From contig DCXR01000069.1 in assembly GCA_002329075.1 (NCBI GenBank), forward strand, positions 43,055 through 85,570: a stretch of DNA of 42,516 bases. The letters run 5' to 3'. Below are positions 22,021-30,432 of the stretch, in pieces. The notes below the pieces were generated by a model. That model saw nothing but the letters and a program-made list of their open reading frames with translations, made no database searches and had not been told where the DNA came from. Positions within the stretch are counted from its first letter, which is position 1. Each line of letters opens with the position of its first letter. Position numbers and translations under genes: made by a program. Source of the stretch: Candidatus Neomicrothrix sp. UBA2131. GTDB lineage: Bacteria; Actinomycetota; Acidimicrobiia; Acidimicrobiales; MedAcidi-G1.

Positions 22021-24822
22021 TCAGTCCGCCTGGTAGGCGGTTGCCTTCGGCTTGACGGGGCGGACGAACCAGAGCGGTCGCCGCAGGCCGCCGGGCCCCG
22101 GGCCCGGGCGCGTCCTGGCAAGCCACTCCTCGAACACGGCGTGCGAGGCGTCGGTGTCGACCACGACGTCGCCGTACTCGTCACCGGGCTGCGCCGGGCC
22201 GACGGTCACCCGTTGCAGCCAACAGTGCATGCCGCTGACCGGGTCGGGTTGCACCGGGAAGGTCAGGTTCTGGTGGACGCCCGTGTCGGACCACCAGATG
22301 CGCCCGGTGTCGGGCTCGGCGCTGTCGTACGGCTGGTTGCCGTGCTCGTGGCGCAGGCGCCAACGGCCGTCGGCATCCCGGTCGATCGACGCCTTGCCGG
22401 CACCCCAGGAGCGGGCCTTGTCCTCGTCGAGGCGCCAGCGGCCCATGTGGTGGCTGGCCGCCACGACGCCCGGACGGATGCCCTCGGTGCGCCAGGCGAC
22501 GATCACGTAGTGGCCGATCCGGGTGCTGATCCGCACCAGGCCGTTCACCTCGATGCCGAGTTCCTCGGCGTCGCCGGGGTGGACCCACAGTGGATGGCGG
22601 TGGCTGATCTCGTTGAGCCATTCGGAGTTGGCCGACCGGGTGTGGACCAGGGTCGGGATCCGGAAGGTGGGGACGAGGATCCGCTCGCCGGCGACGAAGT
22701 CGAGGTCCTCCCAGTGGACCTGGCTCCTGATGAACGTCGGCGTGGCGTACTCGGGCCAGCCCCAGTCGCGCATCGTCTCGGAGAACAACTCGAGCTTCTT
22801 GGACGGGGTCGGGAAGCCGAACCTCGCCTCGCCGTCGATGTCGATGGCCGGCGAGCCGTCGCCGACCAACGGCATGTGGCCGCTGATCTCGTCCAGCGAG
22901 CCATAGGAGCCGGCGGTTCCGGGCTTCCGGTAGACGCCCCGTTCGTCCCTTTCGGTGCCGGCCAGGTCTGCATCGGAGACGGGACGCTCGTAGACCCGGT
23001 ACTGGTCACCGGGCAGGGCGAAGGCGCCCTTGCGGCGCATGTACTCAAGCGGTGTGACGCCCTCGGCGTCGGCGGTCTCCGGCAGGCCGGGAACCGACCC
23101 CTCGAACAGCATCGCGTAGTACTCGTCGAGCGTGAGGGGCGTGCCGGGGTTCTCGCGGCTCTCGAACTGGTGGCGGATGCCGAGAGAACCGTCGGGGTCG
23201 ATGCGCCACGACAGGTCGATCCAGAACTCCTGCTCCTCCCAGACCTCCCCCGGGTTGGCCTCGTGGGTACGGTCGAAGGTCTCGCCCTCGAGTTCGCCGT
23301 GGCGGCGCATCACCGGTTGGCGGAAGCCGATCCACCGACCGTTGTGGGTCTCGAAGCTGGCAACGTCGTGCCTCTCGGAAGCCACGCCCATGGGCAGCGC
23401 GTAGTCGGCGAACCATGCCGACTCGTTCCAGGTGGGGGTGAGTGCCACGTGGCAGCCGACCTTCTCGGGGTCGGAGAGGACCTCGAGCCACGTGAAGCCG
23501 TCGGGGTTGGTCCACAGCGGGTTGTACACCCGGGTGAAGTAGGTGTCGAGCTTCCCCCGCCCTGACTTGAGGAAGTGCGGAAGCAGGATCGACAGTTCGT
23601 GGTGGGTCAGCGGGTACTCGGCGGGCCAGGTCAGGTCGTTCCATTCGGCCTGGGGTTCGGGATTGATCGGGGTGACGGGGATGAACTTGTCCCAGCCGTT
23701 GGCGTTGGTGCCGCCCTCGGTGCCGACGCTGCCGGTGAGCACGTTGACGAACCAGAGGCAGCGCGACACCTGCCAGCCTCCCTCGTTGCCGGCCGACGCC
23801 GCCCGCCAGGTGTGGCCGGCGAAGCCGCCCAGGCCGGCACCGATGACCCGTGCAACCTCGCGGATGCGGTCCTCGTCGATGCCGCACACCCGTGCCGCCT
23901 CGGCAGGCGTGTAGTCGGCGTAGTGGTCGAGGAGCGCGGGCCCGACGTTGTCGAAGACCGGGTCGAGGTCGGGGCGGGTCTCGCTGAGGTAGGTCTCCCA
24001 GTTGACCCAGCGCTCGACGAACTCCCGGTCCCAGGTGCCGTTCTCGATGAGCAGGCGGGCGATGGCGAGCAGCAGGAACGCCTCGGTGCCCGGCCATGCC
24101 GAGAACCAGTGGTCGGCCTGCGATGCCGTGTTCGACAGGCGAGGGTCGACGCAGATGATCGTTGCGCCGTTCGCCTTCCCTTCCAGGATCCGTTGGGCGT
24201 GGGGGTTGAAGTAGTGGCCGGCCTCGAGGTGCGAGGAGATGAGGAAGATGACCTTGGCGTTGGCGAAGTCGGGCGACGGCCGGTCGAAGCCCATCCAGGT
24301 GGCGAAGCCGACCCGTGCGCCGCTGGAACAGATGTTGGTGTGGCTGTTGTGGCCGTCGATGCCCCATGCGTGGAGCACGCGTTCCATGTAGGTGTCGTCG
24401 CCCATCCGGCCTACGTGGTACATGACCTCGTGCTTCCGGTCCTCCCGGAAGGCCCTGCCGATGCGTCCTCCGATCTCGTCGAGGGCCTGGTCCCAGGCGA
24501 TGCGCTCCCACAGTCCTTCGCCACGTTCGCCCACCCGCTTCATGGGGTACAGGATCCGTTCGGGGTCCTCGACCTGGTTGAGGGTGGCGGGGCCCTTGGC
24601 GCAATTGCGACCCCGGCTGGCGGGGTGGACGGGGTTGCCCTCGAACTTGGCGATCCTGCCGGTGTCCTTGTCCACCCAGGCCAGCAGCCCGCAGTTGGCC
24701 TCGCAGTTGAAGCAGGTGGTCGGCACCAGTCGGAAGCGGCGTTTCACCCTGCGGGGCCATTCCTTGGCGTCGAGGGACTGGTGGTCGTCCCACTGGTCCT
24801 CGGGCGGGTAGGCGTTCAGCAC
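22021..24822 (-). CDS. Molybdopterin (bis-MGD) oxidoreductase catalytic subunit
   Basis: A 933-residue member of the complex iron-sulfur molybdoenzyme family. The N-terminal [4Fe-4S] site is Cys37-x2-Cys40-x3-Cys44-x29-Cys74, followed by Lys76. The segment NICSSGARVG places Cys165 near where a molybdenum ligand is expected. ICVDPRLSNTASQADHW and a C-terminal molydop-binding domain (HPGDAEELGIEVNGLVRI…) complete the family pattern. The start is GTG at 24822 with GGAGGT six bases upstream, overlapping nothing. There is no twin-arginine signal, so the active site probably faces the cytoplasm. It follows the fused FeS-NrfD gene by 13 bp. Substrate is unknown; polysulfide/thiosulfate reductase and phenylacetyl-CoA oxidoreductase-type enzymes are the nearest architectures I can recall. 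Confidence 0.88.
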   Translation of the reverse strand: MLNAYPPEDQWDDHQSLDAKEWPRRVKRRFRLVPTTCFNCEANCGLLAWVDKDTGRIAKFEGNPVHPASRGRNCAKGPATLNQVEDPERILYPMKRVGERGEGLWERIAWDQALDEIGGRIGRAFREDRKHEVMYHVGRMGDDTYMERVLHAWGIDGHNSHTNICSSGARVGFATWMGFDRPSPDFANAKVIFLISSHLEAGHYFNPHAQRILEGKANGATIICVDPRLSNTASQADHWFSAWPGTEAFLLLAIARLLIENGTWDREFVERWVNWETYLSETRPDLDPVFDNVGPALLDHYADYTPAEAARVCGIDEDRIREVARVIGAGLGGFAGHTWRAASAGNEGGWQVSRCLWFVNVLTGSVGTEGGTNANGWDKFIPVTPINPEPQAEWNDLTWPAEYPLTHHELSILLPHFLKSGRGKLDTYFTRVYNPLWTNPDGFTWLEVLSDPEKVGCHVALTPTWNESAWFADYALPMGVASERHDVASFETHNGRWIGFRQPVMRRHGELEGETFDRTHEANPGEVWEEQEFWIDLSWRIDPDGSLGIRHQFESRENPGTPLTLDEYYAMLFEGSVPGLPETADAEGVTPLEYMRRKGAFALPGDQYRVYERPVSDADLAGTERDERGVYRKPGTAGSYGSLDEISGHMPLVGDGSPAIDIDGEARFGFPTPSKKLELFSETMRDWGWPEYATPTFIRSQVHWEDLDFVAGERILVPTFRIPTLVHTRSANSEWLNEISHRHPLWVHPGDAEELGIEVNGLVRISTRIGHYVIVAWRTEGIRPGVVAASHHMGRWRLDEDKARSWGAGKASIDRDADGRWRLRHEHGNQPYDSAEPDTGRIWWSDTGVHQNLTFPVQPDPVSGMHCWLQRVTVGPAQPGDEYGDVVVDTDASHAVFEEWLARTRPGPGPGGLRRPLWFVRPVKPKATAYQAD

Positions 24823-24835
24823 GACAGCACCTCCG

Positions 24836-26353
24836 TCATGAGAGCGGCACCGACTGGCCGGCCCGCACATAGGCGTCCTCGTAGACGAACAGGCCGACCA
24901 GCGCACAGATGCCGCCGACGGCCGCCGGCACGCCGCCGAGCAGGATGAGCGGGTAGGCGACCGGGACCAGGAACAGCCACAGGAGGTAGCGGGTGCGCTG
25001 TGCCCCCAGGGTCAGGTCGGCGATCGCCATCGTGACGTGTCGGGAGTGGCGGCCCCTCGCCTCGACTACCACCAGCACCACGTTGGCGCCGAGGCCGATC
25101 GCCAGCATGGTCTGTACCGCCACGATCTCGGGCACCTCCAGGAACAGGTCGAGGACCATCGTCGCCGCACCGCCGGCGACCACCGCCTGCGACAGCAGGA
25201 CCGGGAGCAGCAGGCGCCCTTGCCAGAGGTCTCGGCCCTCGCACTGGGCGAACAGGAAGGCCGTGTAGCCGGCGGTCCCGAGGGCGAACAGCACGGTCGG
25301 CACGACCAGCAGGGGCAGGGCCGCGCCGGCTTCGGCCAGGCCGGCGATCCACCAGGCGGCGAGGCACACGGCGAACCCGGCCAGGACATAGGCGCCCCTG
25401 ACCAGCCATGAACTGCGGTTGCCGCGGGTGATGAGGTAGTGGAAGCGGCCGGGTTGTCTGAGGTCGCCCACCAGCAGGACCCCGGTGAGGGCCAGGAAGG
25501 CGCCGGCGACCATCGGTGGCACGACGCCGACGGCTGCCTGTTCGGAGCCGTGGCCGAGCACCACCAGAAGCGCAGTGACCAGCATCACGCCGGCGGCGAT
25601 GGCCTTGGTTACGAGGTAGCCGGACACCATGGTTCCCCAGATGGGCCTGTGCTGTGTGGTGTAGACGGTGCGGGCCATTTCGGCACCGTCGTCGCGGGAG
25701 GGTGCAGCGGTGATCGCCACGGGAGTCGGCGTGGGGTGTGCCGGGGTGGTGTCGGCCCAGATGAGGCCGTCGGGGGCGATTGCTGAGGCCAACGGGTCGA
25801 GCGACGAGGGTTCGGCATCCTTGTAGACCACCCTGGGGCGGGTGTTCTGCTCAGGGGACCGCACGCTGCCCCCGCCGTTGGCATGGAGGCGGGAGATCTC
25901 GGAGTCGGGATCGTCGAGGTCGCCGACCCGGATGGCCCGGGTCGGACAGACGATCACGCACGACGGCTCGAGCCCCTCTTCGATCCGGTGGTTGCAGAAG
26001 TTGCACTTGTGGGCCGTGGAGGTGGCCGGGTTGATGTAGATGGCGTCGTACGGGCAGGCGTTGGTGCACGCCTTGCAGCCGATGCAGTTGTGGTCGTCGA
26101 AGTCGACCACGCCGTTGTCGGCACGGAACAGTGCCGACGTCGGGCAGATGGTCATGCAGGGTGCGTCCTCGCACTGGTTGCACCGCATGACAGAGAAGTG
26201 CCGGTCGGTGTCGGGGAAGACGCCGGTCTCGACGTACTTGACCCAGGTGCGGTTGACGCCGACCGGTACGTCGTGTTCGCTCTTGCACGCCACGGTGCAG
26301 GCGTGGCAGCCGATGCAGTTGCCCGAATCGAGCACGAAGCCGAGCCGGGTCAT
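24836..26353 (-). CDS. Fused four-cluster ferredoxin / NrfD-type membrane subunit
   Basis: A 505-residue fusion. Residues 1-145 form an electron-transfer subunit with sixteen Cys in four groups: 13/16/19/23, 58/61/66/70, 90/93/96/100 and 117/120/132/136, predicted to bind four [4Fe-4S] clusters. A polar linker (about 150-240) leads to a hydrophobic half (about 250-500) with around eight helices, including GDLRQPGRFHYLI, typical of NrfD/PsrC quinone-interacting subunits. These are usually two separate proteins. With the molybdenum subunit it would move electrons between the catalytic site and the quinone pool. The start ATG at 26353 begins right before the first ferredoxin motif. Lies 44 bp after the TetR gene. 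Confidence 0.88.
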   Translation of the reverse strand: MTRLGFVLDSGNCIGCHACTVACKSEHDVPVGVNRTWVKYVETGVFPDTDRHFSVMRCNQCEDAPCMTICPTSALFRADNGVVDFDDHNCIGCKACTNACPYDAIYINPATSTAHKCNFCNHRIEEGLEPSCVIVCPTRAIRVGDLDDPDSEISRLHANGGGSVRSPEQNTRPRVVYKDAEPSSLDPLASAIAPDGLIWADTTPAHPTPTPVAITAAPSRDDGAEMARTVYTTQHRPIWGTMVSGYLVTKAIAAGVMLVTALLVVLGHGSEQAAVGVVPPMVAGAFLALTGVLLVGDLRQPGRFHYLITRGNRSSWLVRGAYVLAGFAVCLAAWWIAGLAEAGAALPLLVVPTVLFALGTAGYTAFLFAQCEGRDLWQGRLLLPVLLSQAVVAGGAATMVLDLFLEVPEIVAVQTMLAIGLGANVVLVVVEARGRHSRHVTMAIADLTLGAQRTRYLLWLFLVPVAYPLILLGGVPAAVGGICALVGLFVYEDAYVRAGQSVPLS

Positions 26354-26397
26354 TGGAGCAGACGGCCTTCTCGGACTCTGGTCACCCGAAAGCCCGG

Positions 26398-26967
26398 CTA
26401 CCGGGTGACCCTGGGCTGGATGCCGCTGCAGAGCAGGTCGAGCATGTGGTCGAACGTGTCGTCGGTGTCGTGGGGCTGGGGGAAGCCGTCGCCGGCTTCG
26501 AGGTGGGCGAAGCCGTGGAACGCCGCCCGCATGGTCCGGGCGGCATGGACCTCTTCGTCTTCGGTGAGGTCGTAGGCGGTCAGGGCCCGACCCAGGACGG
26601 CGACGACCCTGTCGACGGCCGCCTCGAGTTCGACATCGCCGGCACACGGATAGCGGTCGGTCGCGGCATAGAGGCCAGGGTGCTCATGAACCATTTCCCG
26701 CCAGGCACCTCCCACTGCCCGCACCGCATCGTTGCCGGCGACACCGACGGCTGCGGCTGCGAGTCGTTCGGCCAGGATCTCGCGGCCACGCAGGCCCAGT
26801 AGTCGGACCAGGGCGTCGAAGCCGGCGACGTGCCGGTAGAGGGCAGGCTGGCGGACCCCCAGTTCGTTGGCTACGCGGGTGAGGGTCACTGCGTCGAGTC
26901 CCTCACTGTCGGCCAGCGTTGCGGCCGCTGCGACGACCTGATCGGTGTCGAGTGTCCGTCGGCTCAT
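26398..26967 (-). CDS. TetR family transcriptional regulator
   Basis: A 189-residue regulator. The N-terminal helix-turn-helix (about residues 27-47, VTLTRVANELGVRQPALYRHV) is a clear TetR_N domain. The C-terminal part, with GGAWREMVHEHPGLY and AARTMRAAFHGFAHLEA, resembles the WHG-type ligand-binding domain. It is the first gene of the module that continues with the FeS-NrfD fusion and the molybdoenzyme, so it likely controls itself and these genes. The 65-bp upstream gap is relatively AT-rich (with GCTAACGCTATGG near the start), but I see no clean palindrome. Confidence 0.92.
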   Translation of the reverse strand: MSRRTLDTDQVVAAAATLADSEGLDAVTLTRVANELGVRQPALYRHVAGFDALVRLLGLRGREILAERLAAAAVGVAGNDAVRAVGGAWREMVHEHPGLYAATDRYPCAGDVELEAAVDRVVAVLGRALTAYDLTEDEEVHAARTMRAAFHGFAHLEAGDGFPQPHDTDDTFDHMLDLLCSGIQPRVTR

Positions 26968-27032
26968 GTTTTCACCATAGCGTTAGCACCTCTCACATCC
27001 CAGTTAGACCGCATAGTCTCCATCGTGGCACA

Positions 27033-27830
27033 TCACCAGACGACGAGCGCCGCACCGACCGCCACCGCCAGCGCCCCGCCCAGGGCCCTCGGCCCCAGCG
27101 CCTCCCGGGCCAGGAGCACGCCGATCACCACCGAAACCTGTCGCAGGCCTGCCACCTGGCCCGCCTGTGCCTGCTGGAAGGCGAGCAGGATGAGCGCATA
27201 CGCCGACCCCTGCCTGACGCCGATCAGGGCTCCGGGCCACAACGAGGCCCGAATCCTCTCCGCCCCGGGGCGTCGCACCGCAAGGACCACCAGGGAGCTC
27301 AGGACCATGATGACCGAGAGGTACCCGAGTACGCCGGTGAGGTCGACAGACCGTGCGTCGATGAGCGAATAGGCGACCGTGCCCAGGCCCGTGAACAGCG
27401 CCATGGCGATTGCGCGCCCCTCCCGGAGTCGGGCTCCGAGGCCCGCCACGAGGAGCAGCCCTACGGTCAGGACCACCAGGCCGATCGACGTGGCAGCCGA
27501 CGGCGTCTCTCCCAACAGCCACCAGCCACCCAGTCCGACGAGCAGCGGCGCCGTGCCACGGGCGATCGGATAGGCGACGCTGAGTCTGCCGTCGCGGTAG
27601 GCCGACCCGAGGCAGCCGACGTAGACGGCCTGTGCCGCAGTGGAGGCGAAGGTCCAGCCCAGCACCTCGACCGGCGGGTCGACCACCGCCGCGGGCAGGA
27701 GGACGACGCCGACGCACAGGTACGCCATGACGATCACCACCTCGGGGTTCTCCATGCGATGGAGTCGGGCATTCCACCCGGCGTGGATCACGGAAGAGAC
27801 CAACACCAGGAGAACGACCTCGAGCGGCAT
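27033..27830 (-). CDS. DMT superfamily (EamA-type) transporter
   Basis: A 265-residue membrane protein with about ten helices in two EamA-like halves (for example AYPIARGTAPLLVGLGGWWLLGE and RQVSVVIGVLLAREALGPR, which carry the helix-ending motif). Start ATG at 27830 lies 8 bp after the stop of the phosphate acetyltransferase gene with a GGGAG sequence just upstream; the much longer open frame upstream is a shadow of pta. Co-transcription with pta is likely. Export of a product of the aminotransferase/pta pathway is possible, but I cannot name it from sequence. Confidence 0.85.
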   Translation of the reverse strand: MPLEVVLLVLVSSVIHAGWNARLHRMENPEVVIVMAYLCVGVVLLPAAVVDPPVEVLGWTFASTAAQAVYVGCLGSAYRDGRLSVAYPIARGTAPLLVGLGGWWLLGETPSAATSIGLVVLTVGLLLVAGLGARLREGRAIAMALFTGLGTVAYSLIDARSVDLTGVLGYLSVIMVLSSLVVLAVRRPGAERIRASLWPGALIGVRQGSAYALILLAFQQAQAGQVAGLRQVSVVIGVLLAREALGPRALGGALAVAVGAALVVW

Positions 27831-27838
27831 GGGCTCCC

Positions 27839-28732
27839 TCAGCCCCGCGAGGAACCGGCCATGAGGCCGGCGATCACAGCCACGTCGACGATGTCGGAAG
27901 ATGAGCATCCCCGGGACAGGTCGTGGAGCACCCCGTCGAGGCCCTGCAGCAAAGGTCCGTAGGCGCGTGCGCCGCCGAGGCGTTCGGTGACCTTGTAGGC
28001 GATATTGCCGCTGTCGAGGTCCGGGAAGATGAACACGTTGGCCCGGCCGGCCACGGCTGATTTCGGGGCCTTCGAGGCGGCCACCTCGGTGTCCCAGGCG
28101 GCGTCGAACTGGAGCTCGCCGTCCACGACCAGGTCGGGCACCGACTCGTGGAGCAGTTGCGTCGCTGTCCGCACCTTGTCGACACGCGGGTGCTCGGCAC
28201 TGCCCTTCGTGGAGAACGAAAGCATCGCCACCCGGGGCTCCTCCCCCGTGAGCGCCGCATGGGTCACTGCCGACGCAACGGCGATGGACGCCAGCTGTTC
28301 GGCATCGGGATCGGGCACCACGCCGCAGTCGCCGAACGTGACCGGGCGACCGTCGGACAGCACCATCAGGAAGCAACTGCTGACGATCGAAACCCCGGGG
28401 GCCACTCCCAGGACCTTGAGGCCGGCCCGGACCACGTCGGAGGACGGCCGGTTGGCCCCTGCCACCGCTGCATCGGCCCGACCGGCCCGCACGAGGAGGG
28501 TGGAGGCAACCACCGGGTCGGCCGGGTCGAGTCCGGCGGCGACCGCCGGGTCGCAGTCGACGTCGTCCGGGTCGAGGACGGGCTCGACGATGACGGCGAG
28601 GCCCTCGTCCCGCAGGAAGGCGGCTGCCTCGTCGGTCCGCCGATCGCCCAGGTCGGCGAGGATGACCCGCGCCGGATCGGCACGGGCCCGCTCGTACCAG
28701 TCGGCCACGACTGTCGGCTGCGGACCGCTCAC
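27839..28732 (-). CDS. pta: Phosphate acetyltransferase (short form)
   Basis: A 297-residue phosphotransacetylase (PTA_PTB family), which interconverts acetyl phosphate and acetyl-CoA. Family blocks: DAAVAGANRPSSDVVRAGL, VSSCFLMVL, FGDCGVVPDPDAEQLA, VAMLSFSTKGSA, VDGELQFDAA and the C-terminal ANVFIFPDLDSGNIAYK with YGPLLQGL. It lacks the DRTGG extension of long Pta forms. Start GTG 16 bp after the permease remnant's stop. No acetate kinase gene is adjacent. Next to a class III aminotransferase and a TauC-like remnant, a role in taurine breakdown (acetyl phosphate from sulfoacetaldehyde acetyltransferase) is inferred, not shown. Confidence 0.92.
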   Translation of the reverse strand: MSGPQPTVVADWYERARADPARVILADLGDRRTDEAAAFLRDEGLAVIVEPVLDPDDVDCDPAVAAGLDPADPVVASTLLVRAGRADAAVAGANRPSSDVVRAGLKVLGVAPGVSIVSSCFLMVLSDGRPVTFGDCGVVPDPDAEQLASIAVASAVTHAALTGEEPRVAMLSFSTKGSAEHPRVDKVRTATQLLHESVPDLVVDGELQFDAAWDTEVAASKAPKSAVAGRANVFIFPDLDSGNIAYKVTERLGGARAYGPLLQGLDGVLHDLSRGCSSSDIVDVAVIAGLMAGSSRG

Positions 28733-28748
28733 GAGGATCGGATCCCGA

Positions 28749-28868
28749 TCAGCCCCTGCAGCGCCAGGGGATGAGCCGCGCCTCGAGTATCCGCATGACG
28801 ATGTCCATCGCCACCCCGATCACGCCGATGATGAATATGTTCACGACAACGATGTCCATTCGGAAGAA
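28749..28868 (-). pseudogene. C-terminal remnant of TauC/SsuC-type ABC permease
   Basis: Starting directly after the aminotransferase stop codon and in frame to a TGA at 28749 is a 39-codon stretch (36 from an ATG at 28859). Its product has one hydrophobic helix (VVVNIFIIGVIGVAMDIV) followed by RILEARLIPW and a basic end. This is the signature C-terminus of nitrate/sulfonate/taurine-type ABC permeases: 'TD-x-V-x-G-I-x-x-I-G-x-I-G…D…R-x-L-E-R-R-L-x-P-W'. The remaining ~220 residues are missing. It might still be translated as a tiny membrane peptide, but deletion debris is more likely. Confidence 0.65.
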
Positions 28869-30239
28869 TCAGTCGTTCTCGGCCAGCCAGGAGCGCGTGC
28901 GCTCCAGCACCCGGTCGGTCCGGGTCATGAGGTCCTCGACCACAGGTCCGTCGGCGATCAGCGGCGGCGAGATGCTCAGGCCCGTATAGCCACGGTCGTC
29001 AGGTCGAACCGTCATGTGCTGCTCACGTACGAAGCCACCCAGAACGCCACCCCGCAGGCCCGCCTCCTGCGAAGAGCTCAACTCACAACCCGATGCACGG
29101 TCGGCACAGAGGTCGATGGCATAGAAGAAGCCGGCGCCCCGCACCTCTTTCACACACGGATGGGCGTCGGCCAGCTTGGCGAGCGATTCCGCCATGCCGA
29201 CCTCGTTGTCACGCACGTGGCCCATGAGACCCTCGTCGCGCATGGCGGACATGTTGGCGACAGCAACGGCGGAGGCGACGGGGTGACCGCCGAACGTGGA
29301 GCCGTGCATGTAGGTGCCCATCGGCGAGTCGTTGACGGCTTCGACCAGCTCGCCACGGATGACCACGCCGCCGAGGGGCTGGTAGGCGGAGGTGACGCCC
29401 TTGGCGAACGTGATCATGTCGGGCACGACGCCGAAGCGCTCGCTGGCGAACCAGTGGCCGAAGCGCCCGAACGAGCAGATGACCTCGTCGGCGACCAGGA
29501 GGACACCGTGGCGGTCGCAGATGCGCCGCAGTTCCTGCCAGTAGCCGTCGGGGGGAACCAGGACTCCACCGCCGTTCTGGACCGGTTCCGCTATGACCAT
29601 GGCGACGGTCTCGGGGCCTTCGGCGAGGATCGTCTCTTCGATGGCCTGTACGCACGACAGGTCGGCGACCGGGGTGCCGACCGGCGAGGTGCACTGGCGG
29701 GTGTTGGGCACGTGGCGGACGCCGTCCCAGAGCAGGGGGAGGAACGGGTCGCGGAACTTCGGGATGCCGGTGACGGCGAGGGCACCGAGGGTGGTTCCGT
29801 GATACGCCCAGTTGCGGGAGATGACCTTGTAGCGGCCCTCGTCGCCCTGTGAGAGGTGGTAGTTGCGGGCGAACTTGAGCGCAGACTCGACGGCCTCTGA
29901 ACCGGAGCTGACGAAGAACACCTCGGACAGGTCGCCCGGGGCGAAGCCGGCGACCATCGATGCCGCCTCGATGGACGGCGGGTGGGCGTTACCCCAGTTG
30001 CTGGCATAGGCGAGGCGGCCCATCTGGGCGGCGGCGGCTTCGGCCAGGTCGGTGCGGCCGTGTCCGATGTTGACGCAGAACAGCCCGGCGAGGCCGTCCA
30101 GCCATTCATTGCCGTCGGTGTCGTAGAGGTAGCAGCCTTCGCCCCGCTCGAAGATGGGGAGGGTGTCGCTGTGCCAGGCGGCGGCGGGGGTGAAGTGGGG
30201 CACGAGGTGGCGCTGGGCTCGTTCACGCTGACCGCTCAT
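28869..30239 (-). CDS. Class III aminotransferase, candidate taurine:pyruvate type
   Basis: A 456-residue fold-type I PLP enzyme. SGSEA (112-116) binds the cofactor phosphate, Asp251 in the ADEVICSFGR segment interacts with the pyridine ring, and Lys280 in TFAKG forms the Schiff base. The N-terminal WHSDTLPIFERGEGCYLYD and GLFCVNIGHGR segments are typical of omega-amino acid:pyruvate transaminases. Length equals that of known taurine:pyruvate aminotransferases. The start ATG at 30239 is chosen by homology; the frame extends 87 codons further upstream into the divergent promoter region. Context (pta, TauC-like remnant) supports an aminosulfonate or omega-amine substrate, but other omega-amines (beta-alanine, putrescine) remain possible. 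Confidence 0.85.
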   Translation of the reverse strand: MSGQRERAQRHLVPHFTPAAAWHSDTLPIFERGEGCYLYDTDGNEWLDGLAGLFCVNIGHGRTDLAEAAAAQMGRLAYASNWGNAHPPSIEAASMVAGFAPGDLSEVFFVSSGSEAVESALKFARNYHLSQGDEGRYKVISRNWAYHGTTLGALAVTGIPKFRDPFLPLLWDGVRHVPNTRQCTSPVGTPVADLSCVQAIEETILAEGPETVAMVIAEPVQNGGGVLVPPDGYWQELRRICDRHGVLLVADEVICSFGRFGHWFASERFGVVPDMITFAKGVTSAYQPLGGVVIRGELVEAVNDSPMGTYMHGSTFGGHPVASAVAVANMSAMRDEGLMGHVRDNEVGMAESLAKLADAHPCVKEVRGAGFFYAIDLCADRASGCELSSSQEAGLRGGVLGGFVREQHMTVRPDDRGYTGLSISPPLIADGPVVEDLMTRTDRVLERTRSWLAEND

Positions 30240-30339
30240 GCATGGCACCTGTGCTGTTGGGTCGATGGGTCGTACACTCCGGTCGGCACTCGCAGGTCCG
30301 GGCCACCGCATGGTGGAGATGGGCGTGACGAACGCCACC

Positions 30340-30380
30340 GATGTTAGATTCCGTAACTTATACAAATCTGTTTCTAACTG
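30340..30380. promoter_or_regulatory. AT-rich divergent control region with inverted repeats
   Basis: In the 193-bp gap between the divergent aminotransferase and dehydrogenase genes, an unusually AT-rich stretch contains GTTAGA (30343-30348) and TCTAAC (30373-30378) as an inverted repeat, with AGATT/AATCT (30346-30350, 30365-30369) nested inside. A TATACA that could serve as a plus-strand -10 lies at 30359-30364, but no matching -35 is clear. It looks like a GntR- or TetR-type operator overlapping a promoter. Confidence 0.4.
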
Positions 30381-30432
30381 CAAGGGAGTAGGTGCAAACT
30401 GCACCGCCCGCCGTCTCCCCCCGGAGGTCACC

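Noticed and set aside
22141..24948. Two long plus-strand frames opposite the molybdoenzyme gene
   Set aside because: Antisense shadows of a clear bis-MGD enzyme with all Fe-S cysteines; the shadow products have repetitive Val/Gly/Asp composition and no motifs.
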